This document shows, piece by piece, positions 33,720 through 46,803 of a stretch of DNA of 64,000 bases (position 1 is the stretch's first letter; each line of letters starts with the position of its first letter). The stretch covers positions 1 to 64,000 of the forward strand of contig QNGE01000759.1 in the NCBI GenBank assembly GCA_008508345.1, given 5' to 3'. The position numbers and the translations under genes are program-made. Source of the DNA: Paragonimus westermani. Its lineage: Eukaryota > Platyhelminthes > Trematoda > Plagiorchiida > Troglotrematidae. The notes beneath the pieces were generated by a model. The model ran no database searches. It was not told where the DNA came from and saw only the letters and a program-made list of their open reading frames with translations.

Positions 33720-35681
33720 TAGATAGTCACCGTTAACTGGGTTGGGTTGGAGGGACTGGGCCAGATCGTTACGTGGGCTTGGTGTATGGACTTGGTCGTG
33801 ATAATTCCAAGATCTGAACTGTTTTTTGAACAAGCAACTCCACGTGGCCTAATCGGATTTCGATCACCTTCGCTGTAGACAAGATGCAAGATGTGCCACT
33901 TGATATTTCGTGGCACATTGACCGGGACACGGTAGACAGTGAGAAACGCTCTCTCCGTGTCTGTGCCGATTACAGTCAACCACGTGGGACAGGATGAATA
34001 AGCAATTGTTCTTCGTTCTTTCGCAGTGGAGCCACAGCTTACAGTGTTCAAGAATTCTTTCCGCTAAACACCCAATTGTACGACCAATATATGTCAAACC
34101 ACTGAAAAAATCAAATGAATACATCAAGAAAGAGGCAGCATATCTAGGCACACTGCTTTTCAGTCTAAGTGGCACCGTCTATTTTGAGTGAAATTTTAAA
34201 ACAAGACTTGCAAAACAATGGTTATTGCCGACTGCATCAGTTGGATGGCACGGTACCAGATCAGCTTCTGCGTCTTTTTCATACGACAAGGTTATCTAAG
34301 CCTTTTTCTTATCAACCGTATTTGTCGTGTTCGTTGGTGTTTCTTGCATGTTTCTGGCGATAAACTTCTCACAAGAATTATTATAGAGGATATCCTGTAA
34401 CGTGCTTAACTCCAGCTTTATCGTGCCGTGTGTGAAAATTCTTTTTTCGCTGTATTATTCAAACAACATACAGTGCCTTCTTTGAGACTAATTAACACAT
34501 AACAGTGGAAGTGGAAGCATGGTCCACTTCTGGTGTTCTTCGTATATGCACTTGGCTTTAACGACCTCCTATGATCTGAGTATTAATGCCGCGTCCAAAA
34601 GTGGCATTTTATCACCAGTTTCTAGTTCCAGAGTATACACAGTTTGCCTTATGCACAGTTTGCCTTACGTATAAGGTATCACCTACATATAATCGATAAT
34701 AACGAGTTTCGTCCAGCTTGTTGTTCTCAAGCACGTCGGTGAAGATGTCTGCCAATACCGGGCCTATAGGTTGGCCCAAAACGGCGCCATCAACCTGGCG
34801 ATAAAGCTCACCAATGATTGGAAAATGAAAATTGCCGGTTCAAAACAATGCTAACTCTTTCTGTTCAGCCACAGGCAGGCCGACGTTAATTCGGCCAATT
34901 TCGGTATAATCATACAGAAATTGTAATGTTTTGACTAGGGTGACATTAGTAAATAGGGACCGGATATATAGAGAAAACCTTTTCTTGTCTGGCACATTCA
35001 GTTTTGAGATACAGTCAACAGATTGAAATATGTCTTAAACTATATTTCGAAATTTCTCTTTTAACCGGCTCCAGAACTTCCACAAGCCATTGGGCAACAA
35101 CTTGATAGGGTGAATTACACTTATCGAGTATCGGTCTGAGTGGTATTTTGTCTTTGTGTATCTTCGGCCGGCCGAACAGCCGCCGGATACGGATGCTGCA
35201 AGACGAATTTTCTTAAATGCATGTGTACTAATAGCCTCAGTCTGTCCTAGTCGGCGTAGAACTGTTGAGAGCACCTGTTCAGATGTTAGTGTCTTATCTC
35301 TCCCAGTGTTCTTTCTTTGACATTTCGTTTCACCAGATACGGTGCTCATGATTTTCGTGGCATAATCGTTCCTATTTAGCAAAACAATTCCGACCTCTTT
35401 ATCCGGTCTTGATAACATGGTCGACTGATTGTCTTCTACACAGTAAGCTTCCGTAAATAAGACTTAAGTTTAGGTTGCATAGCTTAAGTATTTGTAGAAA
35501 ACATTAACGCGAGTGGATTTGAACGCTCAGATTTCATTGTGGAAAGTGAACATAACTCTCGCGACTGACTACCGGAGATTTTAAAAGAGATCTCCAGGTT
35601 GAGATATCTATCTTTACCGCCTGGGGAGCAGATTTTTGGACCAAGTGGAAAAACTTCACTCAAAATTCTATTCAACGCCAT
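33720..35681 (-). pseudogene. Decayed Penelope-like element, minus strand
   Basis: Penelope pieces occur in order from high to low coordinates. 35484-35681 has LSEVFPLGPKICSPGGKDRY (N-terminal region). 35035-35418 has MLSRPDKEVGIVLLNRNDYA (pre-RT), with LRRLGQTEAISTHAFKKIR. 34650-34830 has GAVLGQPIGPVLADIFTDVL (motif B). 33864-34175 has YAASFLMYSFDFFSGLTYIGRT (GIY-YIG) and LSHVVDCNRH. The end reads WPSPSNPTQ near 33740. Frames change repeatedly and the YxDD is not readable, so it is inactive. It lies next to, but is distinct from, the 32.1-33.2 kb element. Confidence 0.85.
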
Positions 35682-35699
35682 AGAGAACTATGAACATAT

Positions 35700-38600
35700 C
35701 ACGCTGGTTGATCAGAGGATTTCATCCGCAGTTTCTCTAGACTGATTCTCAAGAGTAGATTTGTCCACTTTCCCCCGGTTGACTCTCTACGACCGGAGAG
35801 GTGTGTGATTCTCACATATGTTAGATTTCGGGTGATGAAGCCGCGGTTGCCATTGCCTTGTTTTTGGTGTCCGCGATTTCGTATAAACGGCTGCGGAAGT
35901 GCAAAAATTAATTAGAATCCCGCATCCTCAAGACTAAGGCGATATTCGTTAATCGAAGATCTTTGACTATAGTTATGTTTAACGGTGGTGTAGGTAGTAT
36001 GATTCCAACAGCATTGTTGCTCTACGGATGACTAGATAATGTGGACTGTCTTAACTATCGTCGTACTCTTTCCATCGTTTAATTCGGGTGGTGTCCACGG
36101 GCATACAACGATGAGGTGAGGACGTGGATATTTGGTAATGAGTACCAAGCAAGTCCCCTTGGTCAATCGTTAGGTAGGGACAGACTTGGGTAGTGAGGCC
36201 AGGTGCCAAGGAAGCCAACCACAAGTCTGTCGCACCAAACAGTTTCGAGTATGTTACGGCCCACCGGAGTACGGTGCAGAGGGATAAATGAATACTTGGC
36301 CCAAGAAGAAGAAAGTCAACGAACTTTTACCCACTATTGGTCGGGTTCATCACCCGGGATGCAGCTCTCTCAAATCATCGCGTTGATGTAAACAGACTCT
36401 AGGTGGAATGTCGGCCGACTAAGCTTGGTGGCGTGAATTTGGCCGCTATTTTGAAATAAGTGCGGGGCATTATAGTGCTGATGACGCCTTATTTTCGTCC
36501 ATACTTCAGTTGTTTTTCGTAAGATGTGGACAGTTAGATGCTGAATGTTTCAACCTTGACTTAGCTGTATTTAGCCGGATCACTTTTCTTTACGTTGCAT
36601 GTTGTTAAAGGTAAGTTTCACACCTGCATGGCTGTGTAACATATAAGAATGTGTACACGCCACTGACATTGTGTTGTCTACAATTTTCACGTTGATTCAT
36701 ATGGCACAATAGTGCTGTCATATTTCAACTGGATCAGAAAATTTATTCCGGTCCAATAGGCTGGATATTTGTACAATCGGACGGTGCTTTCAAAAATGTT
36801 TCAGAATAACGGGTCTCTGGGAATTAGCTTTGTTTTAAGGTTACCTTAGCAAGCGTTCACTAAATTAGACCGAAGCTTTCCAGTTCCGAAGTGGAACTTG
36901 GTAAAACCTGGGTCAGTTGAATCAACAAATTCTCAAACTACACACTGGTGTCCAGTAGACCAGTGACTGATACGGACAACGAGACAGGCGGTTAGTATCA
37001 ACCGAAGGAAGCATAAAGTAATTGAATTCTACTGCTGTCGTTCCCATGATTTGATTTGTTGACCCGAAAATGTGCCTCAATTGTGCGTTTGAATTCCACT
37101 GATAATGACCAGGTGGCGACAGATCAACTGGACACATTGTGGCACTGACGGAATGTCCTCCGCTAATTGACTGGGTCATGTGATACTGCGACTAGAACGA
37201 GTTACACTTGAATGGATTATTTTTGCTTGCCAAGAGTAAAATTATTGAGGGATTCTGAGGGTGATACAGCAGACTACACACCAACATCAAGCATGCATAA
37301 ATAAGCAAGCTTCGATGTTTGAAGGCTTTCCAGTCACCGGATGTTCAAACTGCATGCACAGATGAACGAGAAGGTAGTCAGTATGATCTTGCCTCGAAAT
37401 GGGCCAACTCTCTTTCTCATTATACCACTACTGAGTTGTTCCACACCTGATGAAAAGTGGAACAGATGAATGAGGGTTTCGCGTAGGATCAAACGAGAAA
37501 TAATGGATTGATGTATAAGTGACACTCACCTGTAACCACGTAGACGAACGGCATCAAGAGGAAAATAAAATCAAGCTGTTATTTCTGGGTGAGCTGATCG
37601 ATTATGCAGTATGCTAAAGTTCATAGGTTCACGCAGCAGGAATAGCAAGAAGTTATTCGTCTCTTGGACACAGTTTAATGTCGATTAGGACAGTAGCAAC
37701 CTGTACATGCATGAGGAGTGTGGAGTGGTTCAAGAAACCCTCATATAACAGATAGGTAGATGGACCAATGGTAAAATATTGATGGCCAGTTCTATTTTTC
37801 AACGCATACCACAAAGAAATTATTTATGAAACGAAGCAGATAAATGATGTGCATCCAGTAGTCAACTTCCTTAGTGCATTACTTGGCCGGGTAACTGTAA
37901 CTTACTCGCTAACAAATTTTTATATTTGGTGACAAACTCCACCGTTGGGCTGATCAAGCATGGTACCGGAGTATAGATATTTGTGGCAAGTACTGCGTTG
38001 TTATCGAACGCAAACAACTCAAGCTAGTAATGTGATATATGTGGTCTGTAGGTGGCCATCATCAGCCTGACAGTTCGGTGGCCCACAAACACATCCACCT
38101 GATACGTTGTTACTGAACTAGCTGTCGTGGACTTTAACTGAGAAACCCCTGCACGAAATCTGTTGGAGCCTCCCAATGTCAGTGTTGACGGTTGAAATGT
38201 TAGGCTCAGTCAATAATGCTCATAACGCTATGGACGAACTGTGTACGTTTGTTGCATGTGATTGTTTACGCAAGCACTTATTTAACTCTACAGATGAAGA
38301 GTTATCGGAGTTAGATGCACCCATCATAATGTCTACTGTCCCTATCTCGACAGTCAAGATACAATGTACACTTTTCACCTGGAGGACAATCTTGCCGACA
38401 AACTTACTTGTCGATCCATTGCAAATGTCACCTGAGATGACAATAGCACGGCTGAACTCCCAGCAGGGAGCTCACTTACTGACGAGATTAACTGTGTCTG
38501 GCAACCACCCGTAAACAGACGCTTAAACCTCTGATTTGAACAACAAGGAAGGAAATTGAGGAATGCCTGTGGCTATCGAAAGCACATCCGACGTTGTTGT

Positions 38601-41050
38601 TACGCCCAACATTAATTCCGGCTGCCACGGGATTCTTAATTTCACTGACGTATTCTCCTGAATCAGAGGTTTCGCATCGAGCCTAGATTCCACGATGTGT
38701 TTCTTGTGGTCTTCTGTCCGAACCGTTTTATCGCCTTGGTCTGCATCTAATCTCAGTTGTCGGGAGAACTGTTATGCATAAATTAGGAGCAAATTTGGCG
38801 TGGTTTGATTCACTTTACGAAACTCGCATGCAGGCGCCTAATTACCTAGTTCTCGGGCGTATTCCTTCTTCTCTATGTTTCGTGGCACTCTCCTTCTGTT
38901 GATGTTGGACTCTTCGGAACGATAACACCCGGTGAACATTTGTTTTCCATAAATCTCCTCGCTGACTTGTTCTTTCAAATATTTTGGGAATTATAATGGG
39001 CCAAAATTCCACCAGGTGCTATTTTTTCTCTCGTATGCTCTAGTCTTGATCTTTCTGGATCTATGATAGTTGCTTTTTCACTTATTCCTGGTTTAGGGAG
39101 AATAACTCATCATCGATCTCTTGTTTCCACGTTCGCCACGCCAAAACACTTTTCAGACCCGAAATCCTTATTTTCATATTCGTTGTGCTCTTGTTTTCTA
39201 AGTCCGAGTTTGCGACCGTAAATTGTGGGTTGCAAAGGTGACCTGACAAAATTGTGTAAGGTTTCTCAGCAGTAATTAAATGTGCATCTACTTTCATTGT
39301 CCGGAAACGTCCTACCATTGTCCAACGACTTCCTCCAGGAGATGGTTTTCTTAAAGCTGATATTTCATATATTTGTTTAGCATCTATTCAGTGTTGTCCG
39401 AGGATGTCAGATATATATCAGAGATACCTAAAACGCTTATGGTAAAGCCACATGCAAAGTTTAAGATAAGTCTGTTTCTGCTACACTGGCTCAAGTATGC
39501 ACCGCGTATCAGTAGTGAAAACCAATTCAACTCGACGGTTGTCCAAACCACAACAAGGCACAAGATCAAACAGCGACCAATCCAGTGTCGCTTCACGACA
39601 CAATATCAAGATTGAACAAACAGATTCAATGGTACATCTTTGGTGATTCGATGATTTCTGCGTTCTGTATCAGACGAAATTTGAATGGCCGTTAGTGACG
39701 TTGTATTTTCCTGTCCATTTCGCCAATGGCAGGCTTTTTTCCATTCATATTTACGTGCTTTTATGAATCCGTGTTCCTTCCCATGAATAACTATTGCTGA
39801 CTGCTACCAATCCGAGGTCTTCTCCATACTATGCATGTAGAATGTCTGGAAACAAATGCGACTCCTTAAGCTATTCAAAGTGTTTAATTCCTGGTAGTAC
39901 AATGAAGCATGACAAACAGAATCATGCTTCTTATTTACCCACCTACATTATGCTCTAAAGTGAAAAACTGTGTGACTTCTAAATCATAGAGATATGTTAC
40001 TTTTGTCAAAAGTGAAATGTTATTGGGAACATTTTACGACTTGTGTTTCCTGAGGGTCCTTTCAAAATTAACAACTGAACCAGTCTTTCCGGAATACTTT
40101 CTGCTATTCCCAGTGATTGCTAAAGGTGTTTCGTGATACGCGCAGCATGTGCTTAGCTTAATTCCTCAACACTTGCGTCTAATTCTTTAGTACGCTCCTC
40201 ACAAAATGTCATGCCTCCAGTGCTTTGTGTCTGTCACAGTTGCAAGCGTTTCTTTGTGTGAATAAACGGTTATTAAGTCATTAACACCATGACGTTTACA
40301 CTGCTTTGTTGTAACGTTTATAACCACTACTCCACTTATATCCGTCACTCCGTTGACATGGAATGAAACTGCCGAAGTGTTTGTAGTAGGCTTATAAGCT
40401 AATAATCATCTACCACAACACCAGAAATGGTTAAGGGTTTTCTTAATCAGCAACCAGTCTCAATGACCACCATTAGTGATCCTAAAGTGGAATGAAGGTT
40501 TGAAAATCTTTCACTTAAAACTGTGCTACTGCTAACTACTTATTACACAACCTACGTCCATTTGCTGAATGTCTACTGATCTACAATAAAAAAGACTATC
40601 TGCAGTTGTTGATACCAGCGTTGCTGCCATTGTTGGTGACGGTCAGAGAAATACTGAAACTAAAGTAGTTGTACCAATTTCTCCAAAAACCTTTCACTTG
40701 GTAACAAAAGGTTTTCTTAAGTAGTGTGTAATCCACTTGTTCCGGATCGATTGAGTTTAGTTTAATCAGATCACAACGATTCTTTTCATACTGTCGCATC
40801 CCAGTGGACAGAGCAATTAGAGAATAACAGAGTGGTCAACGGAAACAAACAAGCATTTGGACATCAAGTATAGAAAATAGACACGACCATTGTTACCGAG
40901 ACGTCTGAGCAAGCACCGGGACTATCTTACTGACCATAGACCACATCATTAACGTTTGGACCAACGGTGTTATTGTCAGTGGGTGTTGTCCGGGCAGACA
41001 CATTAATATTCAACAAAAAGTAGTCATTTGAAACACTGAGATCCCTTTAA
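35700..41050. other. Long stretch without a recognisable gene
   Basis: The most gene-like ORF is 112 codons at 38176-38514 (+), with a Cys cluster (ELCTFVACDCLRKH) but no domain I know. A minus ORF of 78 codons at 39082-39318 sits in a longer charged but interrupted frame and could be an old transposable element. Nothing else is supported. Confidence 0.35.
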
Positions 41051-41054
41051 CCAC

Positions 41055-41110
41055 TTCATCAGAGCAGAAAGAAGATATCGCAATATATGTCTTCTTTCTG
41101 CTCTGATGAA
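41055..41110. repeat. Perfect 21-bp inverted repeat (hairpin) with 14-nt loop
   Basis: TTCATCAGAGCAGAAAGAAGA (41055-41075) is exactly the reverse complement of 41090-41110; the 14 bases between are TATCGCAATATATG. The perfect stem is unusual among the decayed sequence here. It lies inside an unrecognised minus-strand ORF (41024-41362) with a hydrophobic middle. It could be a foldback transposon remnant, a small-RNA precursor or a replication-generated palindrome. Confidence 0.9.
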
Positions 41111-41114
41111 AAAG

Positions 41115-42530
41115 TAGTCAGCAAAGCGGGGACAAATTGAAAAACAGATCAGCTTGACGAGAGCGATTTTACTATCCCTGGTAGTGTATATTTCATTAAG
41201 ACTCACAGCGAGCAGGATGAAATGAACCAAAACAATCAGTAAGTAGTATACTTTCTCAAACTGCCAAAGGAACAAGAAACAGTAAACCGGTAACGTTCGG
41301 TCGACCATACTCTTAGTGAAGATCGTTTTGTCCGTGAGCATCACACAGTAACTCCCCCTCACACACCTGAATAATTTCAGATGGTCAGTGTAATGAGAGC
41401 CCTAAGTAGACGTACAGTTTTCTCATCGAAGTACCTTCTAGCTTTCGTCTGACTGGCTCTAATGTAGCAGAATGTCCACTATCATCAAGTTCATGGCAGA
41501 GAGTGGCGCGAATACTCGTGACTTCCTAAATCTTACAGCGTTATTCTGTCTATCCCACTGCTTAATGTCTCGTTTTTCAATGGGGCTGATCGAAAAGTTT
41601 ACAGGAATGCGATAGCCGCGACCATCCGTAAATATGTTTCAATTTGTGCCAGTTAAAATCCTACATTAGTTACTGGTAATCAGTATTCCGCTCGACAAGT
41701 TTATTGTTTTCAGTGAACTTAACTTGGACGGAAGTCATGGGGTAGTTATGGGTCATTGGTTTGAACTTTCGGTTCATTTACCGTGTTTCTTTTCCGCGTG
41801 ATCAAGTAGCATAAACGCTACTCACACGCAAATGCGACTGCGCGTTTTTGCACTCGATCTTTCGGTAATGGCCAGTGTGAGTGGGTAACACGCTTCAATC
41901 CCTAAAATCGAAATCCAAGTAGGTTGCATTTTTCTGAAGGGGATATATGAAGAATCTGTGGCAGCCACGATCGCCATCACGTGACTGCTAATGATCATTT
42001 CACTAGTTTAGCTTATGTGGATGAGGTCTAAATGTGAAACTCCTTTATTCAGAATGGGTTCCAGTCATTGATGGGAACTGATCTGTCTATCATTCATGCC
42101 ATCTACCAGTTTACACTCAGTTCTGGTGACGCTTACTCAGATAGAAGAAACAAGGACTTGCGTCGCGGTTTCCGAGACCTCGACCGAGTGGCCGATCAGC
42201 CCGCCGTTGTTTTCAAGTGGACGAGCTTACCGGATTCGAGAAAATTTGTTTCAATGTGTTGCTGACAGTATAAAGCGAATTATTAACACCTCGTTATATA
42301 TTCTTGTGTCACATCAATACGGCAGATAATAATGACCCCACAGCTAAAATCTATCTGCAGTCATCGGTTTTTGAGAAGCAAGCCATGAGTTGCGTGCTGC
42401 CAACTCATAGCCAGTTTTCAAACTACCACTCATTGCCCGATTAATTTCACTGGCATTGGTTGGAAGCCACTCACAGATCATCATATCTTCGTACTTAGAT
42501 GGAATTTTCACTCAGCTCCTTTTGAAAATT
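41115..42530. other. Stretch without a recognisable gene
   Basis: Contains the rest of the 112-codon minus ORF at 41024-41362, with a hydrophobic run near its middle that could span a membrane. Two overlapping plus ORFs lie at 42068-42329. No family can be named. Confidence 0.35.
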
Positions 42531-42539
42531 GGTGGACAT

Positions 42540-42665
42540 TTCGAAGTTTACTCTGATAGAATCCCACTAATATTGCATTTCCTTGTTACGAGCAGACTTT
42601 GAACCCCATTCCGTACTCTCATGAAAAATCCTTGTTAGCCAACACAGTAAAGATCACAGATTACA
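42540..42665 (-). mobile_element. SM-alpha-like SINE, decayed copy
   Basis: Read on the minus strand, the order TTGGCTAACA, TTTTTCATGA, GGGGTTCAAA, AACAAGGAAATGCA aligns with the better copy at 25.8 kb (GTGGTCAACA, TCTCATGA, GGAGTTCGAA, GGCAAGGATATGCA). The ribozyme core has decayed: CTGATGA is now TTAGTGG and GAAA reads GTAAA. Confidence 0.6.
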
Positions 42666-42669
42666 TAGA

Positions 42670-45600
42670 TGTTTGTCTCACTGTACGCGTCCGTCGCAGG
42701 TAGACACTCCCGAATGTTTAAACATGTTATTTCAGCCATAATCAATTATTTCGTTGGCTGATAACAAACACGATTGTCTCATGAAAGCTTGTCCGTAATT
42801 CAGCTTCTTGCATTGACAATGACACACTGCTAAAGAGTTTTAGCAAGAAAGAAACTCAAGTATTGTGTTTTTTTGTGCGAAGTCCTGGCTGGCAGTCCAC
42901 TTGGAGAGCGAAAGCAGCCAGCACACGTGAGTAACGACTATTTTGTATCGTTAGACTCACCAATAAAAATCAACCTCGGCTTGTTGCAATCAAGCATGAA
43001 ATGGTTGCCGAGTTTGACTGAATTTTTACCTAATTTTGTCCAAACTGTCCAACCATTGCTCGCCAAGTTGTGTCGTAAGTTGCTGCATGATAACAGTGTC
43101 GTAAATAATCTCTGGCTAAATTGCTGTATTTTCTGATATGCTGTGTACCTTTAGCCACCAAACGATTCTTTTTTACACACACACACACAATTCACAGGTT
43201 AACTGTAAAGCAAACCCAGTTACTTGTATCTGTTTTCTTCTGAATTGCACAAGACGCGATTACCCGTAACCTGTATTCTTAACTGTCCATTGTTTGGTAC
43301 ACAATAACTCGAATCAGCTTTCCTGTTGTGACTCAACGTAGGCCGCCGGCGCTTATTTATGATCCTTCAACTTTCCACAATCATGATTAAAACCCAAATT
43401 GAGACCCATCGTTAATTTACTGAGCACCATAGTGCCCAAAAGCTTCTCAGGATTTGTAAGTTTATACGAAAATCACACCATACAAAAGAGATGAACGGTC
43501 TTGCTGCCTCTCCATAAAGAGCATAAACTGCATTGTATTCAAGGCGAAGTAAACATGCAACCAAATGTAACTGTCGAGTACATTTAAAGAGTAAGACCTT
43601 ACAGTTTGTTTTCCTTAAATTTTGTCACTGGAAAATCAAGTTTTTGACTGAAATTTTCTGATGGTAGAAAAAATATACTGTGAAGTTTCCCGTTCGGCTA
43701 AGAAAGTATAAATTGTCTTGTTGAGCCGAGACTTGGCGTTCTACAATGGAAGACCTCAGCTCTCAGCATATGGCTTTTCCAGATGAATCCATGTTGATGA
43801 CTGTGACCTCTGTGGGGAACGACATTATGCCTTGATGGTTGCTGAATGATATTTTTGACGACCAGAAGAAATTCTACTGAAAACTCCCAACGGTGTTTTC
43901 ATAGTGAAGTCATTCATCTGACTAGTTCTGCAACTGAACTGGACACTGATAATGACACTCTCTTTGTTATTCGAAACTTGTGCAGCCGCTTGACACTCAT
44001 CAGTTGATGTGGTCATTTGTTCACGGTTTTACAATACCGTCAACCGATTGAACTGAAGGGACTCTACGTTCGAGTAACAATCGGTACTTTGGATGAAGCT
44101 GGAGCTGCTTTAAAAACCGACTGACTAATCCCTACCTCGATGATCCATTATTGTCCTCAGTAGAACGACTGTAATTCCAGTCTAACAAAGTTCTAAATAA
44201 ATCCTGTCCACCTTCCAATGTGCTCAATCAACAAATGTTGCTCACTTACCACGCCAAAGAACAATTTCTTCCAACCTGCTAGAATTAATTCTGATAATCA
44301 CCGGAGCAGAGCAGAGCAGATCCCAGTTGATGATTGATCACTTTCTCAGAAACTTGCGAATCAAATGGGAAACAATGAAACAGCCTTGCGCAACGCACAC
44401 GTTCAGGTTGGAGGCAATAAAGACTGTGGTTGGACTTATTCAGTGACTTCTACACTGTTAGTCTGGGTACCGGACGCTCGGGAATACTCGGCATAAAAAT
44501 GGATTCCTATGCAAACCTGGATAGAAATTACTGTTGGGTGTGATGTGCCTAAACCAATACAGTGTAATGATGGAGAGGTCTTTTGTGAGCGTGACCTTGA
44601 GTGGCACGATTAGTGGTATTAAGGAAACGGAGCACATTGGATGTCTGAATGAGGCTGCCAAAGGCGGCAAGCTTTGTTGAGGGAAGAAGTGTATCGATTC
44701 TGTTCTACAAAACATCCTGTCGTTCGCATCATCACACACAAGATTATGAACCAGTTTTATTGTCGCACTACTTATCGACTGAAAACATTTTGTTACAAGC
44801 TTTCTAATACGTTACCTACGACTAAAGCGAAAAAACTCTCGTGAATGTAACCGTGGTACCGGTACACTAATTTTTTTCACTCAAAATGTGAACGCTTGCT
44901 GTGACCAAATCCGGTGATAGACTGTTCACAGGATTCCTTCCTTGCACACCAGTTAACATGACAACAGGAAGTTGACTGATTCGCCGTGTATTTTTGAATA
45001 CTTGAATGTGAGTATTTTGAAAGCAACAGGTTTTTACTAAGGCTCGGCAGTCATTATGCTAAACTGATCACTGCTGGTGGATGAATAGTATGTGCGCATA
45101 CGCTTGGCCGATTGACAACCGATTCATTCCATATTCAGTTTAAACAGTGAACGTGCTACTACATCCAAAGGCGCATGTCAGTCACTTGTCCCCAAGACCT
45201 CAAAACGCTGTTTTTGATCAAAGTTGAATTTCAGATTAGTTCTTTCTTATAAGCCCAAAACCACCAAACGAAAATTCACTGAATGAACGGCATAGATATC
45301 AGACGCGTTGTTACAAACAAATTGGGACGATAACGGAAGTTGGGAGGTCAGACTAAATCCGTGTGTCAGTTCAGTTTCTGTGATAATCATCACGCATTCT
45401 TAAACAGTGGGTTAACAAGCGGATGGAGTGAGGGCTTGCAACGCAATGTTAACAGAAGAAAAGTTTTGGTCGACCAATATACAGCCTTCACAACTTTGTG
45501 CCTTTACCGCGTGACTGTTAAGTTGCACATTAAAATATCAAACGGATTCTCCAAACAAGATCGTTTACCATTTCAGATGGCATTTATTGAACAGATCTCG

Positions 45601-46740
45601 TGATCCAGTGGTTACCCTGTCAGCTTTATGACTTTCCATTTGATGAACGTCACAGTGAAGAAGCGCATGAAGCAAAAATCGAAGGAGAACAATCTATTCG
45701 CTGACTTACATCTGAACGAAGACATTATGAGAGATTTCGTCGCCCGAAAAAACTGGAATGGAATTCAAAGAGCATTCAGTGCAGCTCATTGTAGCACTAC
45801 TATTACCCATCACCCTCCATTTTGGTCACTTCTGGATGTTTACTTCAGGTGTCCCAGTGAGGTAGTTGTCTGAGTTGTACAATAAGATATTTGCCTAGAA
45901 ATATCAGACAGCACCACCCAGCCTGATTTATTGAGTTTGGTAAGAAAAAATATTGATAGTCACGTTCTGGCTGATGTTGCCAATACTGGTAAATTTTCAA
46001 AGAATATACGCTCAGGTCTGCTGTATACGATGGGATCTGTTGCCATTATTTTGCAGTAACTAGAGCCATGTGCACACACGAAGCCACTTTGTCCAGTCAC
46101 AGTGTAACGCAAATAAACTAGGACTCCACATTTTATAAACTCATCCGTTTCAGTCTTAAATTCAATCCGAACCTCTGCTAACTTCCATCTTTTGCGCCTG
46201 CCACCTATCTACTCCTCCAAACTTGCTCAATGTTTCACTTGTGCCCATGATGTTATCTCTTGGACTTCATTACCTCCCCGTTTGGTAACACTTATTATTT
46301 GGAATAACACAGCACTCCCATGTTATTGAATCAGGGATTGGTCTGCCTGTAACTGTAAGGTTTCCAAGAAGACTATCAAAAAGGCACTACCACTCGGAAC
46401 TGCTGTTCAGTTCGCCGGCCGCACAGTCGGAACGGACAACCAACCAAGTCTTGCCAAGTGATCCCGTTATAAGCTAGTTTACAATTATTCACAATAATGT
46501 GTATTTATGCCCTATTCAGTAAGCTTTCTGCTTCACTGAACGCTCATAAGATGATCAGTTTAGGCCCCAGCAACACACTGGCTTCTTAGGATCGATATTC
46601 TTATACGATGAACAAGAATTCTGTTCTCCAAATTCAGCACTAGAGGTCACAGTTTGATAATGTATAGGAAGACCAACAGTTTTCATTGTCATCATTTCCG
46701 ATATCGAATGGGTTCAAAGTTCGTTGCTCATTCTCATATG
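42670..46740. other. Long stretch without a recognisable gene; short CA microsatellite near 43175
   Basis: An (AC)n run of about 15 bases lies near 43175-43189 and a GAGCA triplet repeat near 44304-44318. ORFs of 81-93 codons (42873, 45340, 45628 plus; 44458 minus) are not recognisable. Confidence 0.4.
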
Positions 46741-46751
46741 AAGCGGAAACT

Positions 46752-46788
46752 TATATAAGCAGTAATCCTGTAGCCAGAACCTCAGTCT
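46752..46788 (+). promoter_or_regulatory. TATA box and initiator-like site of the saposin-like gene
   Basis: TATATAAG (46752-46759) lies 52 bp before the start codon. TCAGTCT (46782-46788) sits about 32 bp downstream of the TATA start, where a transcription initiator is expected, giving a 5' UTR of about 20 nt. Spacing is the main support; no transcript data were available. Confidence 0.6.
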
Positions 46789-46803
46789 TCCAATTCCGTA
46801 AAA

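Noticed and set aside
43175..43189. CA microsatellite as a notable feature
   Set aside because: Too short to be unusual.
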